DNA of 36,181 bases from Actinomycetota bacterium. Its GTDB lineage: Bacteria; Actinomycetota; Acidimicrobiia; Acidimicrobiales; JAJPHD01. Position 1 is the stretch's first letter. Each line of letters starts with the position of its first letter. The notes beneath the pieces were generated by a model that saw only the letters and a program-made list of their open reading frames with translations, did not search any database and was not told where the DNA came from. Made by a program: the position numbers and the translations under genes. The stretch lies in contig JAJPHD010000023.1 in the NCBI GenBank assembly GCA_021325455.1, positions 1 to 36,181 on the forward strand. The letters are read 5' to 3'. Below are positions 7,247 through 15,367 of this stretch, piece after piece.

Positions 7247-8056
7247 ATGTCCCTCCCCCCCGCCCGGAAGGCCTCCACCATCCGGGGCCTTGACCCTGGC
7301 GCCCCGGGACCGGCCGCCGGGCTGGGCGTTCCCGGCCCGGGAAGCGCCGCCCGCCCGACCCGGAGCGGCACTGACCCCCTCGTGCCCCCCGTCCTTCCTC
7401 CCCGGGAGTGGGCGGGACTTCTGAGCCAGGCCGAGGTGGCCTGGAGCCAGCGCCGCCGGGGGGAAGGCGAGCGCCGAGGGTTCATCGCCGGCCGGGCACT
7501 CCTGCGCCAGGTGCTGGCCCAGACCCTGGGGTGCGCTCCGAAGGAGGTGGCCCTGGCGGACGAGGACCACAGGCCCCGTCTCGTCCACCCCGCCTCCGGC
7601 CTCCACGTCAGCCAGGCCCACGGCGGCTCCCTGGTGGCCTGCGCCCTGGCCCGCCGGCCGGTGGGGGTCCACATCGAAGGCCCTTCCCTGGAGCCCTTCG
7701 ACCCCTCCGTGGCCGCCAGCACGTGCTCCCCCCCCGAGCAGTACGTGCTCAGCCAGCTGGCCCCAGAGGAGCGGGCCCAGGCCTGGCGGCGCATATGGGT
7801 CCGCAAGGCCGCCGTTGACCAGGCCATGTCACCGGGGGTGCGCCTGGCGCCCAGCTCCCTGACGGTGGGGATGGCCGGCGCCCGCATCCGGAGCGCAGGC
7901 TCCCGCTCCCGGTCGTGGCGGCTGGCTTCCCTTCCTCTGGGGGAGGGCTACCTGGGAGCCGTCGCCTGCCGGGGGCGGGCCTGGCGGCTTCGGGTGCACT
8001 GGGTCGAGCCCGCCTGGGACCCCCGGCTCGAGCCCAAGCTCAGCAACCCGGGCTGA
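7247..8056 (+). CDS. 4'-phosphopantetheinyl transferase-like protein, probably inactive
   Basis: Resembles Sfp-type enzymes that attach phosphopantetheine to carrier proteins. GRALLRQVLAQTLG (about 82-95), LHVSQAHG (119-126, FNLSHSHG-like), VGVHIE (139-144) and WVRKAA (184-189) follow the family order. However, the metal-binding Asp of VGxDIE is His142 and the Glu of the WxxKE motif is Ala188; only Glu144 remains. That loss predicts little or no transferase activity. The start is uncertain: ATG 7247 gives 269 residues, GTG 7145 gives 303, neither with a clear ribosome-binding site, and similarity begins around residue 50. No carrier-protein synthase gene is nearby. It converges with tatC across 26 bases. 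Confidence 0.65.
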   Translation: MSLPPARKASTIRGLDPGAPGPAAGLGVPGPGSAARPTRSGTDPLVPPVLPPREWAGLLSQAEVAWSQRRRGEGERRGFIAGRALLRQVLAQTLGCAPKEVALADEDHRPRLVHPASGLHVSQAHGGSLVACALARRPVGVHIEGPSLEPFDPSVAASTCSPPEQYVLSQLAPEERAQAWRRIWVRKAAVDQAMSPGVRLAPSSLTVGMAGARIRSAGSRSRSWRLASLPLGEGYLGAVACRGRAWRLRVHWVEPAWDPRLEPKLSNPG

Positions 8057-8082
8057 CGGCGCCCGGCCCCGATCCCCCACCG

Positions 8083-8874
8083 CTAGCCCGAGGGCAGCTT
8101 CGGCTGGCGCTGGAGCACCTTCCCCACCACGATGGCCATCTCGTAGAACAGGCACATGGGTATGGCCATGGCGAACAGCGAGAAGGGGTCCGAGCTGGGG
8201 ATGAAGATGGCCGCCACGGCGAAGATCACGACGATGGCCTTGCGCCGCCACCTGGCCAGGCGGGCCGGCGACAGCACGCCGGCCAGCTCGAGGCAGATGA
8301 GCACCACGGGCAGCTCGAAGGCCAGGCCGAAGGCCACCATCAGGAGCACGATGAGGCTCACGTAGGCGTTGGGGCTGTACAGCTGCTTCAGGTGAGGGCC
8401 CCCCACCGTGCCCAGGAACTGGAGGGCCTTGTCCGACACGAGATAGGCAGTGGCCGCCCCGGTGGTGAACAGGACCATGGAGCTGAGGATGAAGGGGACG
8501 GCATAGCGCTTCTCCCTTGGATGCAGCCCGGGGGTGATGAAGCGCCACACCTGCCACAGGATCACCGGCGAGGCCAGGAAGATGCCCCCGTAGACAGCCA
8601 CCTTCACCCGGATCGAGAACCCCTGCAGAGGGCCCGTGATGTAGAGGTCACAGGCCCGCTGGGCGTGGAGGGGGCTGGAGCAGTAGGGGTGGACCAGGAC
8701 GCCCAGGATGTGGTTGTAGAGGGCAAAGGCCACGACGGCACCGGCCAGGCCGGCCAGGATGGAGATCACCAGCCTCCGGCGGAGCTCGGCAAGGTGCTCC
8801 ACCAGCGTCATCTCGTTGGGCGCGGGGCGAGCCGCTCGCCGGGCCCGCGCCGGACCCATCACCGGCACCGTCAT
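8083..8874 (-). CDS. tatC: Sec-independent protein translocase TatC
   Basis: Six-helix core of the twin-arginine translocase, which binds twin-arginine signal peptides and moves folded proteins across the membrane. The family hallmarks are clear: MTLVEHLAELRRRLV at the N-terminus, FSIRVKVAVYGGIFLASPVILWQ-type central segment, ITPGLHPREKRY, and FGLAFELPVV. Length (263) is normal. ATG 8874 has GAGGGGGAGG upstream. Last gene of a tatA-tatB-tatC minus-strand cluster; a 24-base gap separates it from tatB. Confidence 0.96.
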   Translation of the reverse strand: MTVPVMGPARARRAARPAPNEMTLVEHLAELRRRLVISILAGLAGAVVAFALYNHILGVLVHPYCSSPLHAQRACDLYITGPLQGFSIRVKVAVYGGIFLASPVILWQVWRFITPGLHPREKRYAVPFILSSMVLFTTGAATAYLVSDKALQFLGTVGGPHLKQLYSPNAYVSLIVLLMVAFGLAFELPVVLICLELAGVLSPARLARWRRKAIVVIFAVAAIFIPSSDPFSLFAMAIPMCLFYEMAIVVGKVLQRQPKLPSG

Positions 8875-8898
8875 GCCAGAGCCTCCCCCTCTCGGCCC

Positions 8899-9279
8899 TC
8901 AGTTGAGCCCGGGGTCGCCCGGGTCGAGGATGGAGCCCTCCTCCGGCCCGGGTGGCGCCGACCGCCGCCGCGGGGGGCCGCCCGTCCCGCTGGTACCCTC
9001 GGCTCCCGGACCGTTGCCGGGTGCCGCCACCTGGGGAGGGGGGGCCAGGAGAGAGGCCGCCACCGTCGAGCGGATGCCGGGCAGCCGGTGGACCTGGTCC
9101 AGGCCGGGCACGTCGCCAATCACCTCGCGCACCTCCGAGTGCATGTGGTCCCGGAAGCGGCGCAGGTCGTTCCAGGTCCTGCCGGCCTTCCTCGCCATGT
9201 CGGGCAGCTTCTCGGGGCCGAGCACCACCAGGGCCACGACCAGCACGACAAGGATCTTGATGGGGCTCAGGTCACCCAC
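8899..9279 (-). CDS. tatB: Sec-independent translocase protein TatB
   Basis: Single-helix Tat subunit that works with TatC in signal-peptide recognition. It shows the N-terminal hydrophobic helix (residues 7-21), the LGPEKLPDMARKAG hinge and amphipathic helix, and a long Pro/Gly-rich disordered tail. This tail and the Glu-Lys-Leu-Pro hinge separate it from TatA next door. Start GTG 9279, 126 residues. It lies 21 bases downstream of tatA in the same cluster. Confidence 0.9.
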   Translation of the reverse strand: MGDLSPIKILVVLVVALVVLGPEKLPDMARKAGRTWNDLRRFRDHMHSEVREVIGDVPGLDQVHRLPGIRSTVAASLLAPPPQVAAPGNGPGAEGTSGTGGPPRRRSAPPGPEEGSILDPGDPGLN

Positions 9280-9300
9280 CGGAAGGCGCCTCGGACTCTC

Positions 9301-9528
9301 TCAGGCGGTGGGCACCGGGTCGCCGGCGTCCTGGCCGGCGCTGCTGGCGGCCCTGTCCCCCTCGCCCTTGGCCCCCTCGGCCTGCCCTTCCTCGACGGCC
9401 TTCTTGAACTCGTGGGAGGCCGACCCGAGGGACCGGGCCAGCTTGGGGAGCTGGCTGCCGCCGAACATGAGGGCGACGATCGCCAGCACGATCAGCAGGT
9501 CGGTGCCCTGCAGGAACCCTAGAAGCAT
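9301..9528 (-). CDS. tatA: Sec-independent translocase protein TatA
   Basis: Pore-forming Tat subunit of 75 residues: N-terminal membrane helix (LLIVLAIVALMF), the FGGSQLPKLARSLG hinge with amphipathic helix, and an acidic, polar C-terminus. ATG 9528 has GGAAAGG upstream with normal spacing. First gene of the tat cluster; it diverges from the DUF4012 gene across about 250 bases. Confidence 0.93.
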   Translation of the reverse strand: MLLGFLQGTDLLIVLAIVALMFGGSQLPKLARSLGSASHEFKKAVEEGQAEGAKGEGDRAASSAGQDAGDPVPTA

Positions 9529-9784
9529 TGGTGCCTACCTTTCCTGGACGGCCGGGTGCACGCAACGTGGAGGGGCAGGAGAAGAGCAAGGGTCGTGCCG
9601 GACCGCCCGGCCATCCGTGGAATCCCCCCTCTCACCCCACTCCCCCTCTCGAAGTCGCGGCCTCATCGGCCTGGGGTGCGTCTGGGCGACACTATAGAGC
9701 ACCGCCAGCTCGCGCAAGTGGTCACCGGCGCCGGCCAGCCCCCGACCCCATCTCGTCCCTCACCCCGTGTACAGTCGTCGTGTT

Positions 9785-11662
9785 ATGCGTTCGGGCGTCG
9801 TGATGGACGCCCCGCAGACGGGGGGGCTGGATCGTCGGCAGCACCGTCGTGGGGTGTGGAGGGCGGTGGCGGCCCTGGTGGCCGTGGCGGTGGTGGTGGT
9901 GATAGCGGCTGCCGTGGCCTCGGTGAGGCCCCTGCTGGCGGCCCACCGCGACCTGGCGGAGGCACGAGGCGCCCTCCAGTCCGCTACCAGCCTCGACCTG
10001 GCCACCCTGGCCAGCCGGCAGGGACGGGCCGCCGCCGAGCAGGCGGCCTCCAGCGCCGCTGCCGATGCCGCCGCCGCCCAGGCCCGCCTCCAGGGATCGT
10101 GGGGGCTCGACGTGCTGGGGTTCGTGCCCTGGGCCTCGGACCAGCGGGACGCCACGGTGGCGCTGGCGGCCGACGTGAGGTCGGGATCGACCATCGCCCT
10201 CGGCCTGCTCAGGGCGGCGGACCGCTTCGAGGGCCAGGCGCAGGCGCCCTCCGAGCGGGGCCGCATACCGGTCGCCGGCGTGGCGCAGCTGGCCGGCGCC
10301 GCCACCCGGGCCGGCACGGCCCTGAGGGCCCTGGAACGCCCCCCCAACCTGCTGCTCCTCCCTCCCCTGGCTCACGCCCGCACCCAGCTCGACCAGGTGG
10401 CGGCGGCGGCGGCGTCCAAGCTGTCGAGCACGGGCAGGACCCTGGCCGCCCTCGACCGCTTCCTCGGTGCCGCCGGTCCGCAGTTCGACCTGGTGGCGGT
10501 GGAGAACAACGCCGAGATGAGGGACCAGGGGATCATCAGCTCCTATGCCACCGCCACCTTCGCCGGTGGGCGCATCCACCTCGGGCCGCACGGCTCGGTG
10601 GCCCAGCTCCTGCTGCACCGCCCTGTCCCGGTGCCGCTCCCCGCCGGCACCCGGGCCTACTTCGGGGACCTGGGGCCGGCCCAGCTCTGGCAGTCCGTCA
10701 ACGCCACCGCCGACTTCCCGCTCTCGGGCCGCCTGATGGTTGCCATGTACGCGGCCGCCACCGGCCGCCACGTGAACGGGGTCATCGGCATCGACGTGCC
10801 CGCCCTGGCCGACATCCTGGGCGTGACCGGGCCGGTCAGGGTACCGGGACTGGCCACTCCCCTGGGAGCCCAGAACGCCGTGCCGGTGCTGCTCGACCAG
10901 CTCTACCAGCGCTACCCCCTCGGGTCCCAGACCCCGGACCGGCGGGCCGAGCTGTCCCGGGTGGTGCGGGCGGTGTTCAGCCGGCTCCAGGCCGGGGGCT
11001 ACGACCCCGTGGCCCTGGGGGAGGCCCTGACGAGGGCCGTGGCCGGCGGCCACCTCCAGCTCTACAGCGCCGCCCCCGGACTGGAGCGGGTCTTTGCCAC
11101 CCAGGACCTGGGCGGGGGGCCCGCCCGGACCCTGCCCAGCCGCACCTTCCACCTGGCCGTGGAGAACGCCACCGCCACCAAGCTCGACTACTTCGTGAGG
11201 CCCCGGGTGGCCATGGCCGTGCACCTCCAGCCCGACGGGACCGCGGTCATCACCACCACGGTGTCCGTGGTGAACACGGCCCCTGCCGGAGCCCAGCCCT
11301 CGTACCAGTTCGGGCCCCAGCAGTACCAGGCCCGGGCGGGCCAGTACCTGGCCCGGGTCTACTTCTGGAGCCCGGCCGGCTCCTACCAACCTCACGGCCT
11401 GCCGGAGTCGGGCCTCGAGCTGGCCGAGCGGAACGTGGTGGCCAACCCGGCGACCACCTCGACGGCCTCGTTCACCACCACCCTGCCCCATGCCGTCTCG
11501 GGTGGGCACCTGGTCCTGCGCCTCGTCCCCCAGCCCCGGGCCTTCCCGATGCCGCTGACCCTTTCCTTGGCGGGCCCGGGCTGGCGCCTCCAGGGCCCTT
11601 CCACCACGACCACCCTGGCCTGGGACCACACCTTGAACCTGGTGTGGGCCGCCCGCCGCTGA
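9785..11662 (+). CDS. DUF4012-family membrane-anchored exported protein
   Basis: About 625 residues with one N-terminal membrane helix (VAALVAVAVVVVIAAAVASV) after an Arg-rich cytoplasmic stretch, a helical Ala-rich region (about 40-230), and a large extracellular domain. VENNAEMRDQGIISSYA and the region after it match the DUF4012 family, common in actinobacterial polysaccharide loci but of unknown biochemical function. The last 150 residues look like a beta-sandwich (VITTTVSVVNTAP). Start choice is uncertain among GTG 9767, ATG 9785 and ATG 9803; none has a clear ribosome-binding site. It is first in the plus-strand run that leads to the sulfotransferases, separated from them by a 160-base regulatory gap. 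Confidence 0.75.
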   Translation: MRSGVVMDAPQTGGLDRRQHRRGVWRAVAALVAVAVVVVIAAAVASVRPLLAAHRDLAEARGALQSATSLDLATLASRQGRAAAEQAASSAAADAAAAQARLQGSWGLDVLGFVPWASDQRDATVALAADVRSGSTIALGLLRAADRFEGQAQAPSERGRIPVAGVAQLAGAATRAGTALRALERPPNLLLLPPLAHARTQLDQVAAAAASKLSSTGRTLAALDRFLGAAGPQFDLVAVENNAEMRDQGIISSYATATFAGGRIHLGPHGSVAQLLLHRPVPVPLPAGTRAYFGDLGPAQLWQSVNATADFPLSGRLMVAMYAAATGRHVNGVIGIDVPALADILGVTGPVRVPGLATPLGAQNAVPVLLDQLYQRYPLGSQTPDRRAELSRVVRAVFSRLQAGGYDPVALGEALTRAVAGGHLQLYSAAPGLERVFATQDLGGGPARTLPSRTFHLAVENATATKLDYFVRPRVAMAVHLQPDGTAVITTTVSVVNTAPAGAQPSYQFGPQQYQARAGQYLARVYFWSPAGSYQPHGLPESGLELAERNVVANPATTSTASFTTTLPHAVSGGHLVLRLVPQPRAFPMPLTLSLAGPGWRLQGPSTTTTLAWDHTLNLVWAARR

Positions 11663-11767
11663 CATCACTATGTGTCATCTACTAAATACGAATAGCGAAA
11701 AGAGCCTCGTGACACTGCACTATTTGTGCCCGCTTGCTGGCAATAGCTCGCACGATTGGTCTATGAT
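11660..11767 (+). promoter_or_regulatory. Regulatory region with BldD-like box and CACTATTTGTG dyad
   Basis: This is an AT-rich island. TCACTATGTGTCA (11665-11677) matches the BldD consensus TNACNCWGNGTNA at 12 of 13 positions, and the wider TGACA-N8-TGTCA dyad spans 11660-11677. TGACACTGCACTA (11710-11722) matches at 11 of 13. GCAC-TATTT-GTGC (11717-11729) is a perfect dyad whose 11-base core recurs at 30717-30727. TATGAT at 11762-11767 is a candidate -10 element without a good -35 partner. Binding by any protein is inferred. Confidence 0.45.
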
Positions 11768-11824
11768 CGGAGTTCAGCGTGCCACACCACGGGGGGTGGC
11801 GGCTCACATAGGGAGGGAGAGCCG

Positions 11825-12127
11825 ATGAGACGGTTTGGCATAGCAGTCGCGTCAATTCTCGCGGGGATGGGGGCTTTCCTTACGGGCACCCTCCCTGCTT
11901 TCGCCGCCGGCCCCAAGTACCCACCCGGGACCCTGCCGCCGGTGACCCCCACCCACACCACACCAACCACCGTTGCCCGTCTCACCTTCACCAGCGGGCC
12001 GCCGACGGGGCAACTGGCCTTCACCGGGGCGGACATCGCTGCCATGGTGATCGTGGGCCTGCTGCTCATAGCGGCCGGAGTGGCCCTGGTGGCCTTTGCC
12101 CGGCGCCGCCTCGGCTTTGCTTCCTGA
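11825..12127 (+). CDS. Small LAXTG-type sortase-anchored surface protein
   Basis: A 100-residue secreted protein. It has a signal peptide (MRRFGIAVASILAG... ending near AFAA, residue 28), a Pro/Thr-rich spacer of about 40 residues, the sorting signal LAFTG (about 65-69), a hydrophobic helix and the positive tail RRRLGF. LAXTG is the pentapeptide preferred by actinobacterial class E sortases, so the Thr would be covalently joined to the cell wall or to another polymer. The ATG at 11825 follows GGGAGAGCCG. The mature part is too small for an enzyme; it may serve as an anchor or stalk. No sortase is encoded in the window. Confidence 0.8.
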   Translation: MRRFGIAVASILAGMGAFLTGTLPAFAAGPKYPPGTLPPVTPTHTTPTTVARLTFTSGPPTGQLAFTGADIAAMVIVGLLLIAAGVALVAFARRRLGFAS

Positions 12128-12155
12128 GCGAGCTCCGCTCTCCTGGGGGGCAAGG

Positions 12156-13007
12156 ATGCTGAGGGAAGCGTGGCTCAGGCTCGCGCCCGTCCGGCGGGAG
12201 GGCGTCCTCGCCGCCCTGGGCCGGCCGGCGCCCTGGCACCCGCGGTTCGACCACCGAGCCCCTGACGCCCCCGGGCTTCTCACCGGGGCGCCCGACTTCG
12301 TCGGCGTGGGGGTGCAGAAGGCCGGCACGACCTGGTGGCACTCGCTCCTTGCCAGGCACCCCGAGGTGTACGAGCACCCGGGCTTCCACAAGGAGCGCCA
12401 TTTCTTCGATCGCTTCTGGGCCGGTGGCTTCGAGGAGAGCGACGTGGCCGAGTATCACCGCTGGTTCCCCCGCCCCCCCGGCAAGAAGGTGGGCGAGTGG
12501 ACGCCCGACTACCTGCACCAGGACTGGACAGCCCCCCTCCTCGCCCGAGCCGTCCCCCAGGCCCGGGTACTGGTGCTGCTGAGGGACCCCGTCGAGCGGT
12601 ACCGCTCCGGCCTGGCCCACCACCGGGCCAGAGGCGAACGGGTCACACCTGCGGTGGCCGCCGATGCCTTCGCCCGGGGCCTGTACGCCCTGCAGCTGGA
12701 GCGCCTGGAGGCCAACGTCGACCGGGGCCGAGTGCTCGCCCTGCAGTACGAAGCCTGCAAGGAGGCGCCGGCCAAGGCCCTGGGGCGGACGCTCCGCTTC
12801 CTCGACCTGGACGACACCTGGGTACCGACAGGCCTGGGCAAGCCCGTCAACCCCACCACGGGCCGCGGGCCCGACTTCTCCCAACGGAGGCGGGCCGAGC
12901 TCGCCCAAGCTTACGCTCCCGACCTGGCTCGCCTGGCCCAGATCCATCCCGAGCTGGACCTGGACCGCTGGCCCTCAGCCCGCGTGGTGCTGCGGAGCGC
13001 CTCGTGA
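12156..13007 (+). CDS. PAPS-dependent sulfotransferase (first of two)
   Basis: Transfers sulfate from PAPS, probably to a carbohydrate. The 5'-phosphosulfate loop VGVQKAGTTWW (51-61) and the 3'-phosphate motif LLRDPVERYRSG (141-152, with Arg143 and Ser151) are both intact, and the length (283) is normal for the bacterial Sulfotransfer group. ATG 12156 with GGGGGGCAAGG upstream is preferred to an earlier in-frame start that overlaps the LAFTG gene. The stop overlaps the next gene by 4 bases (GTGA). Genes for a membrane polysaccharide protein, glycosyltransferases and an APS kinase nearby suggest a polysaccharide substrate. Confidence 0.9.
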   Translation: MLREAWLRLAPVRREGVLAALGRPAPWHPRFDHRAPDAPGLLTGAPDFVGVGVQKAGTTWWHSLLARHPEVYEHPGFHKERHFFDRFWAGGFEESDVAEYHRWFPRPPGKKVGEWTPDYLHQDWTAPLLARAVPQARVLVLLRDPVERYRSGLAHHRARGERVTPAVAADAFARGLYALQLERLEANVDRGRVLALQYEACKEAPAKALGRTLRFLDLDDTWVPTGLGKPVNPTTGRGPDFSQRRRAELAQAYAPDLARLAQIHPELDLDRWPSARVVLRSAS

Positions 13008-14308
13008 CGGTCTCGGTCAACGCCATGTGGGGTGGGGTGATCGGCCTCCTCCTGCTCCTGTTCGTGTCCCCCCTCGTGGCCTCCAGGGTGGCCCGCACCG
13101 ACGCCGACCCCACCATGTTCCGCCTGGTCATGTGGGGGGCAGCGGTGAAGCTGGCCGCTGCTCCTGCCTACCTCCTCGTCATCAAGTACTTCTACGGGGG
13201 CGTGGCCGACGCCGTGGGCTACTTCGGCTACGGGGGGAGGCTGGCCCGGCAGCTCGACCAGGGCGACTTCCACCTCCGGGCCGGCCGGTTCATCGGCGAC
13301 GGGGCCACCAGGATCGCCACAGGCATGGTGGAGGCCGTCATCGGCCACACCGAGCTAGGGACCTTCTTCGTTTTCTCGTTCCTCGCCTTCCTCGGGCTCG
13401 TCTGTTTCTACCGGGCCTTTCGGGTCTCTCTCCCCGAAGCCCACAGCCGCCGCTACGCCAGGCTGCTCTTCTTCCTGCCCTCCCTGGCCTTCTGGACGGC
13501 AGCCCCGAGCAAGGACTCCCTGACCCTCCTCGCCCTGGGCCTGGCTGCCCTGGGCGGTTCCTACCTGCTGGTGCGCCAGATGCGGGGATTGGTGTTCCTG
13601 GCCATGGGACTGGGGCTGGTGGGCATCATCCGCCCCCACCTGGCCCTCCTGGCCATCCTGGCCGTGGGCGTGGCCTACCCGCTGGGACGCTCCCGGCAGG
13701 CATCGGCCGTCACCCCCATCTCGAGCCTGATTGGCGCCTTCGTCCTCCTGGTGGGGGGCCTGCTTCTCGCCGGGGTGGTCGTGCACAGCTTCCACCTCCA
13801 CAGCCTGAGCCTGCACTCCGTGCACAAGGTGCTCCAGACCAACGCCAAGAACACCGGGACAGCCGCCCGCAGCCAGATCGGGCAGTTCAACTCCAGCGAG
13901 CAGGCGTCCACCTCGCTGTCCCCTACCGCCTTCCCCCGGGACTTCTACGACGTGCTGATCAGGCCGCTCCCGATCCACGCCCATGGCTTCACCCAGCTTG
14001 GCCAGTCGGCGGAGAACCTGTTCATCCTGGGGCTCATCCTCACCTCCCTCCCCCGCCTGGCCGCCGCCGGCCGGTCGCTCATCCGCCAGCCCTACCTGCT
14101 GAGCGCCCTCCTCTTCACCGTGGTGTGGATCGTCCTGTTCGCCAGCATCGGCAACCTGGGCATCGTGGCCAGGGAGCGCACGGAGATGCTGCCCTGGCTG
14201 CTCGTGCTGGTGTGCGTGCCGCGCCGGCCGAGGGTCGCCCATGCGCCAGCACCCCTTTCCGCCTCCACCGGCCTCATCCCGTCCCTACCGCCAGGCGCGG
14301 CTTCATGA
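13004..14308 (+). CDS. Multi-pass membrane protein, possible polysaccharide polymerase
   Basis: 434 residues with roughly ten membrane helices and a larger extracytoplasmic loop (about 265-330) between the later helices. This layout recalls Wzy-type polymerases, but no diagnostic signature is visible, so the role is inferred from topology and context. The segment FFLPSLAFWTAAPSKDS resembles loops in EpsG/Wzy-like proteins. It starts at GTG 13004 and ends at 14308, overlapping both neighbouring sulfotransferase genes by 4 bases, so the three products are probably made together. The C-terminal 30 residues are Pro-rich and non-membrane. Confidence 0.75.
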   Translation: MTVSVNAMWGGVIGLLLLLFVSPLVASRVARTDADPTMFRLVMWGAAVKLAAAPAYLLVIKYFYGGVADAVGYFGYGGRLARQLDQGDFHLRAGRFIGDGATRIATGMVEAVIGHTELGTFFVFSFLAFLGLVCFYRAFRVSLPEAHSRRYARLLFFLPSLAFWTAAPSKDSLTLLALGLAALGGSYLLVRQMRGLVFLAMGLGLVGIIRPHLALLAILAVGVAYPLGRSRQASAVTPISSLIGAFVLLVGGLLLAGVVVHSFHLHSLSLHSVHKVLQTNAKNTGTAARSQIGQFNSSEQASTSLSPTAFPRDFYDVLIRPLPIHAHGFTQLGQSAENLFILGLILTSLPRLAAAGRSLIRQPYLLSALLFTVVWIVLFASIGNLGIVARERTEMLPWLLVLVCVPRRPRVAHAPAPLSASTGLIPSLPPGAAS

Positions 14309-15348
14309 CGCTCGTGACCGGGCGGCTTCCCCAGCCTGCCCAGGTAGCGGCGAACCATCTCCTCCCCCCGGCCTGGCGGCTCTACCACCATCCTGTCCTC
14401 CGGCGACTGGCAGCGCCCATCGAGGCCCGCACGGGCAAGCCTTCGTTCATCTTCCGAGCCCGGTCCTTGAGCCGAAGGGCCCCCTCTGCGTACGCCGGCC
14501 TCGAGCACTACCTCGAGCGCTGGGCTCCCTCCCTCCGCACGGCGCCGGCTGATGACCCCATCTTCGTCCTGGCCTCGGGCTGGAGAAGCGGCTCCACCCT
14601 TCTCCAGCGCCTGATCGTCTCCTCCGGCCAGGCACTCATATGGGGGGAGCCCCACGACTTGGCCGGCTTCGTCCAGACCCTTGCTCGGTCCTTCCGCCCC
14701 TTCGGGCAGGAATGGCCCCCCCGGGAGTGGATCCTCGATGATCGCCCCAGTGCGGAGCCGCAGCAGCTGTCGACCTCCTGGATCGCCAACATCTGCCCCA
14801 ACCCCGCCGGGCTCCTGGAAGCTCACCGCGCCTTTCTCCGCGCCTGGCTCGCCGCCCCGGCCAGCGACCTCGGCTACACGAGGTGGGGATTCAAGGAGGT
14901 TCGCCTCGGAGCCTTGGAGATCGCCTACCTCCGGGCCCTCTTCCCCCACGCCAGGATCGTCCTCCTCGTCCGGGATCCGGTGGCCGCCTGGAGGTCATAC
15001 AGCGGCAAGCCATGGATCTACCATCACAGGTGGCCGGACCACCCTCTCGTGTCGGCCCGCGGCTTCGCCGATCTGTGGAACGGGCTGGTGGCAGCCTTCC
15101 TGCATGCAGCAGACAACGACCCTCATTGCTTCCTGGTGCGCTATGAGGACCTGCTTCGGGACCGCTCCACCACGGGGCTCCTGGCCCGCTTCCTGCATCT
15201 GGAGATCGATTCCAGCGTCATCGAGGTCAGGGAGCGGGGCTGGGACCCGGACCTGGGGGCCAGCCCCCAGGAGTGCCAGCTGGTGGCCCTCCGCACCCGT
15301 CGCCTAGGGGCTCGCCTGGGCTACGACAGGAGGGGCGGGCGCGTGTAG
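14305..15348 (+). CDS. PAPS-dependent sulfotransferase (second of two)
   Basis: 347 residues. The 5'-phosphosulfate loop is SGWRSGSTLL (91-100) and the 3'-phosphate motif is LLVRDPVAAWRSYSG (220-234, with Arg223 and Ser232). It is only distantly related to the other sulfotransferase and belongs to a different Sulfotransfer subgroup, so it probably modifies another position or acceptor. ATG 14305 overlaps the previous stop (ATGA). It ends 19 bases from the convergent GT2 gene. The last gene of the plus-strand overlap chain. Confidence 0.88.
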   Translation: MTLVTGRLPQPAQVAANHLLPPAWRLYHHPVLRRLAAPIEARTGKPSFIFRARSLSRRAPSAYAGLEHYLERWAPSLRTAPADDPIFVLASGWRSGSTLLQRLIVSSGQALIWGEPHDLAGFVQTLARSFRPFGQEWPPREWILDDRPSAEPQQLSTSWIANICPNPAGLLEAHRAFLRAWLAAPASDLGYTRWGFKEVRLGALEIAYLRALFPHARIVLLVRDPVAAWRSYSGKPWIYHHRWPDHPLVSARGFADLWNGLVAAFLHAADNDPHCFLVRYEDLLRDRSTTGLLARFLHLEIDSSVIEVRERGWDPDLGASPQECQLVALRTRRLGARLGYDRRGGRV

Positions 15349-15367
15349 CGGCCGGGACCCCTTCCAA

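Noticed and set aside
9556-11685. Two frames of more than 600 codons antisense to or overlapping the DUF4012 gene
   Set aside because: Composition is low-complexity and no family is recognisable, whereas the DUF4012 frame has a membrane helix and conserved motifs.
12664-14304. Upstream extension of the second sulfotransferase frame (894 codons in all)
   Set aside because: The extension runs through the first sulfotransferase and the membrane protein out of frame; true similarity begins at ATG 14305, which overlaps the previous stop by 4 bases.
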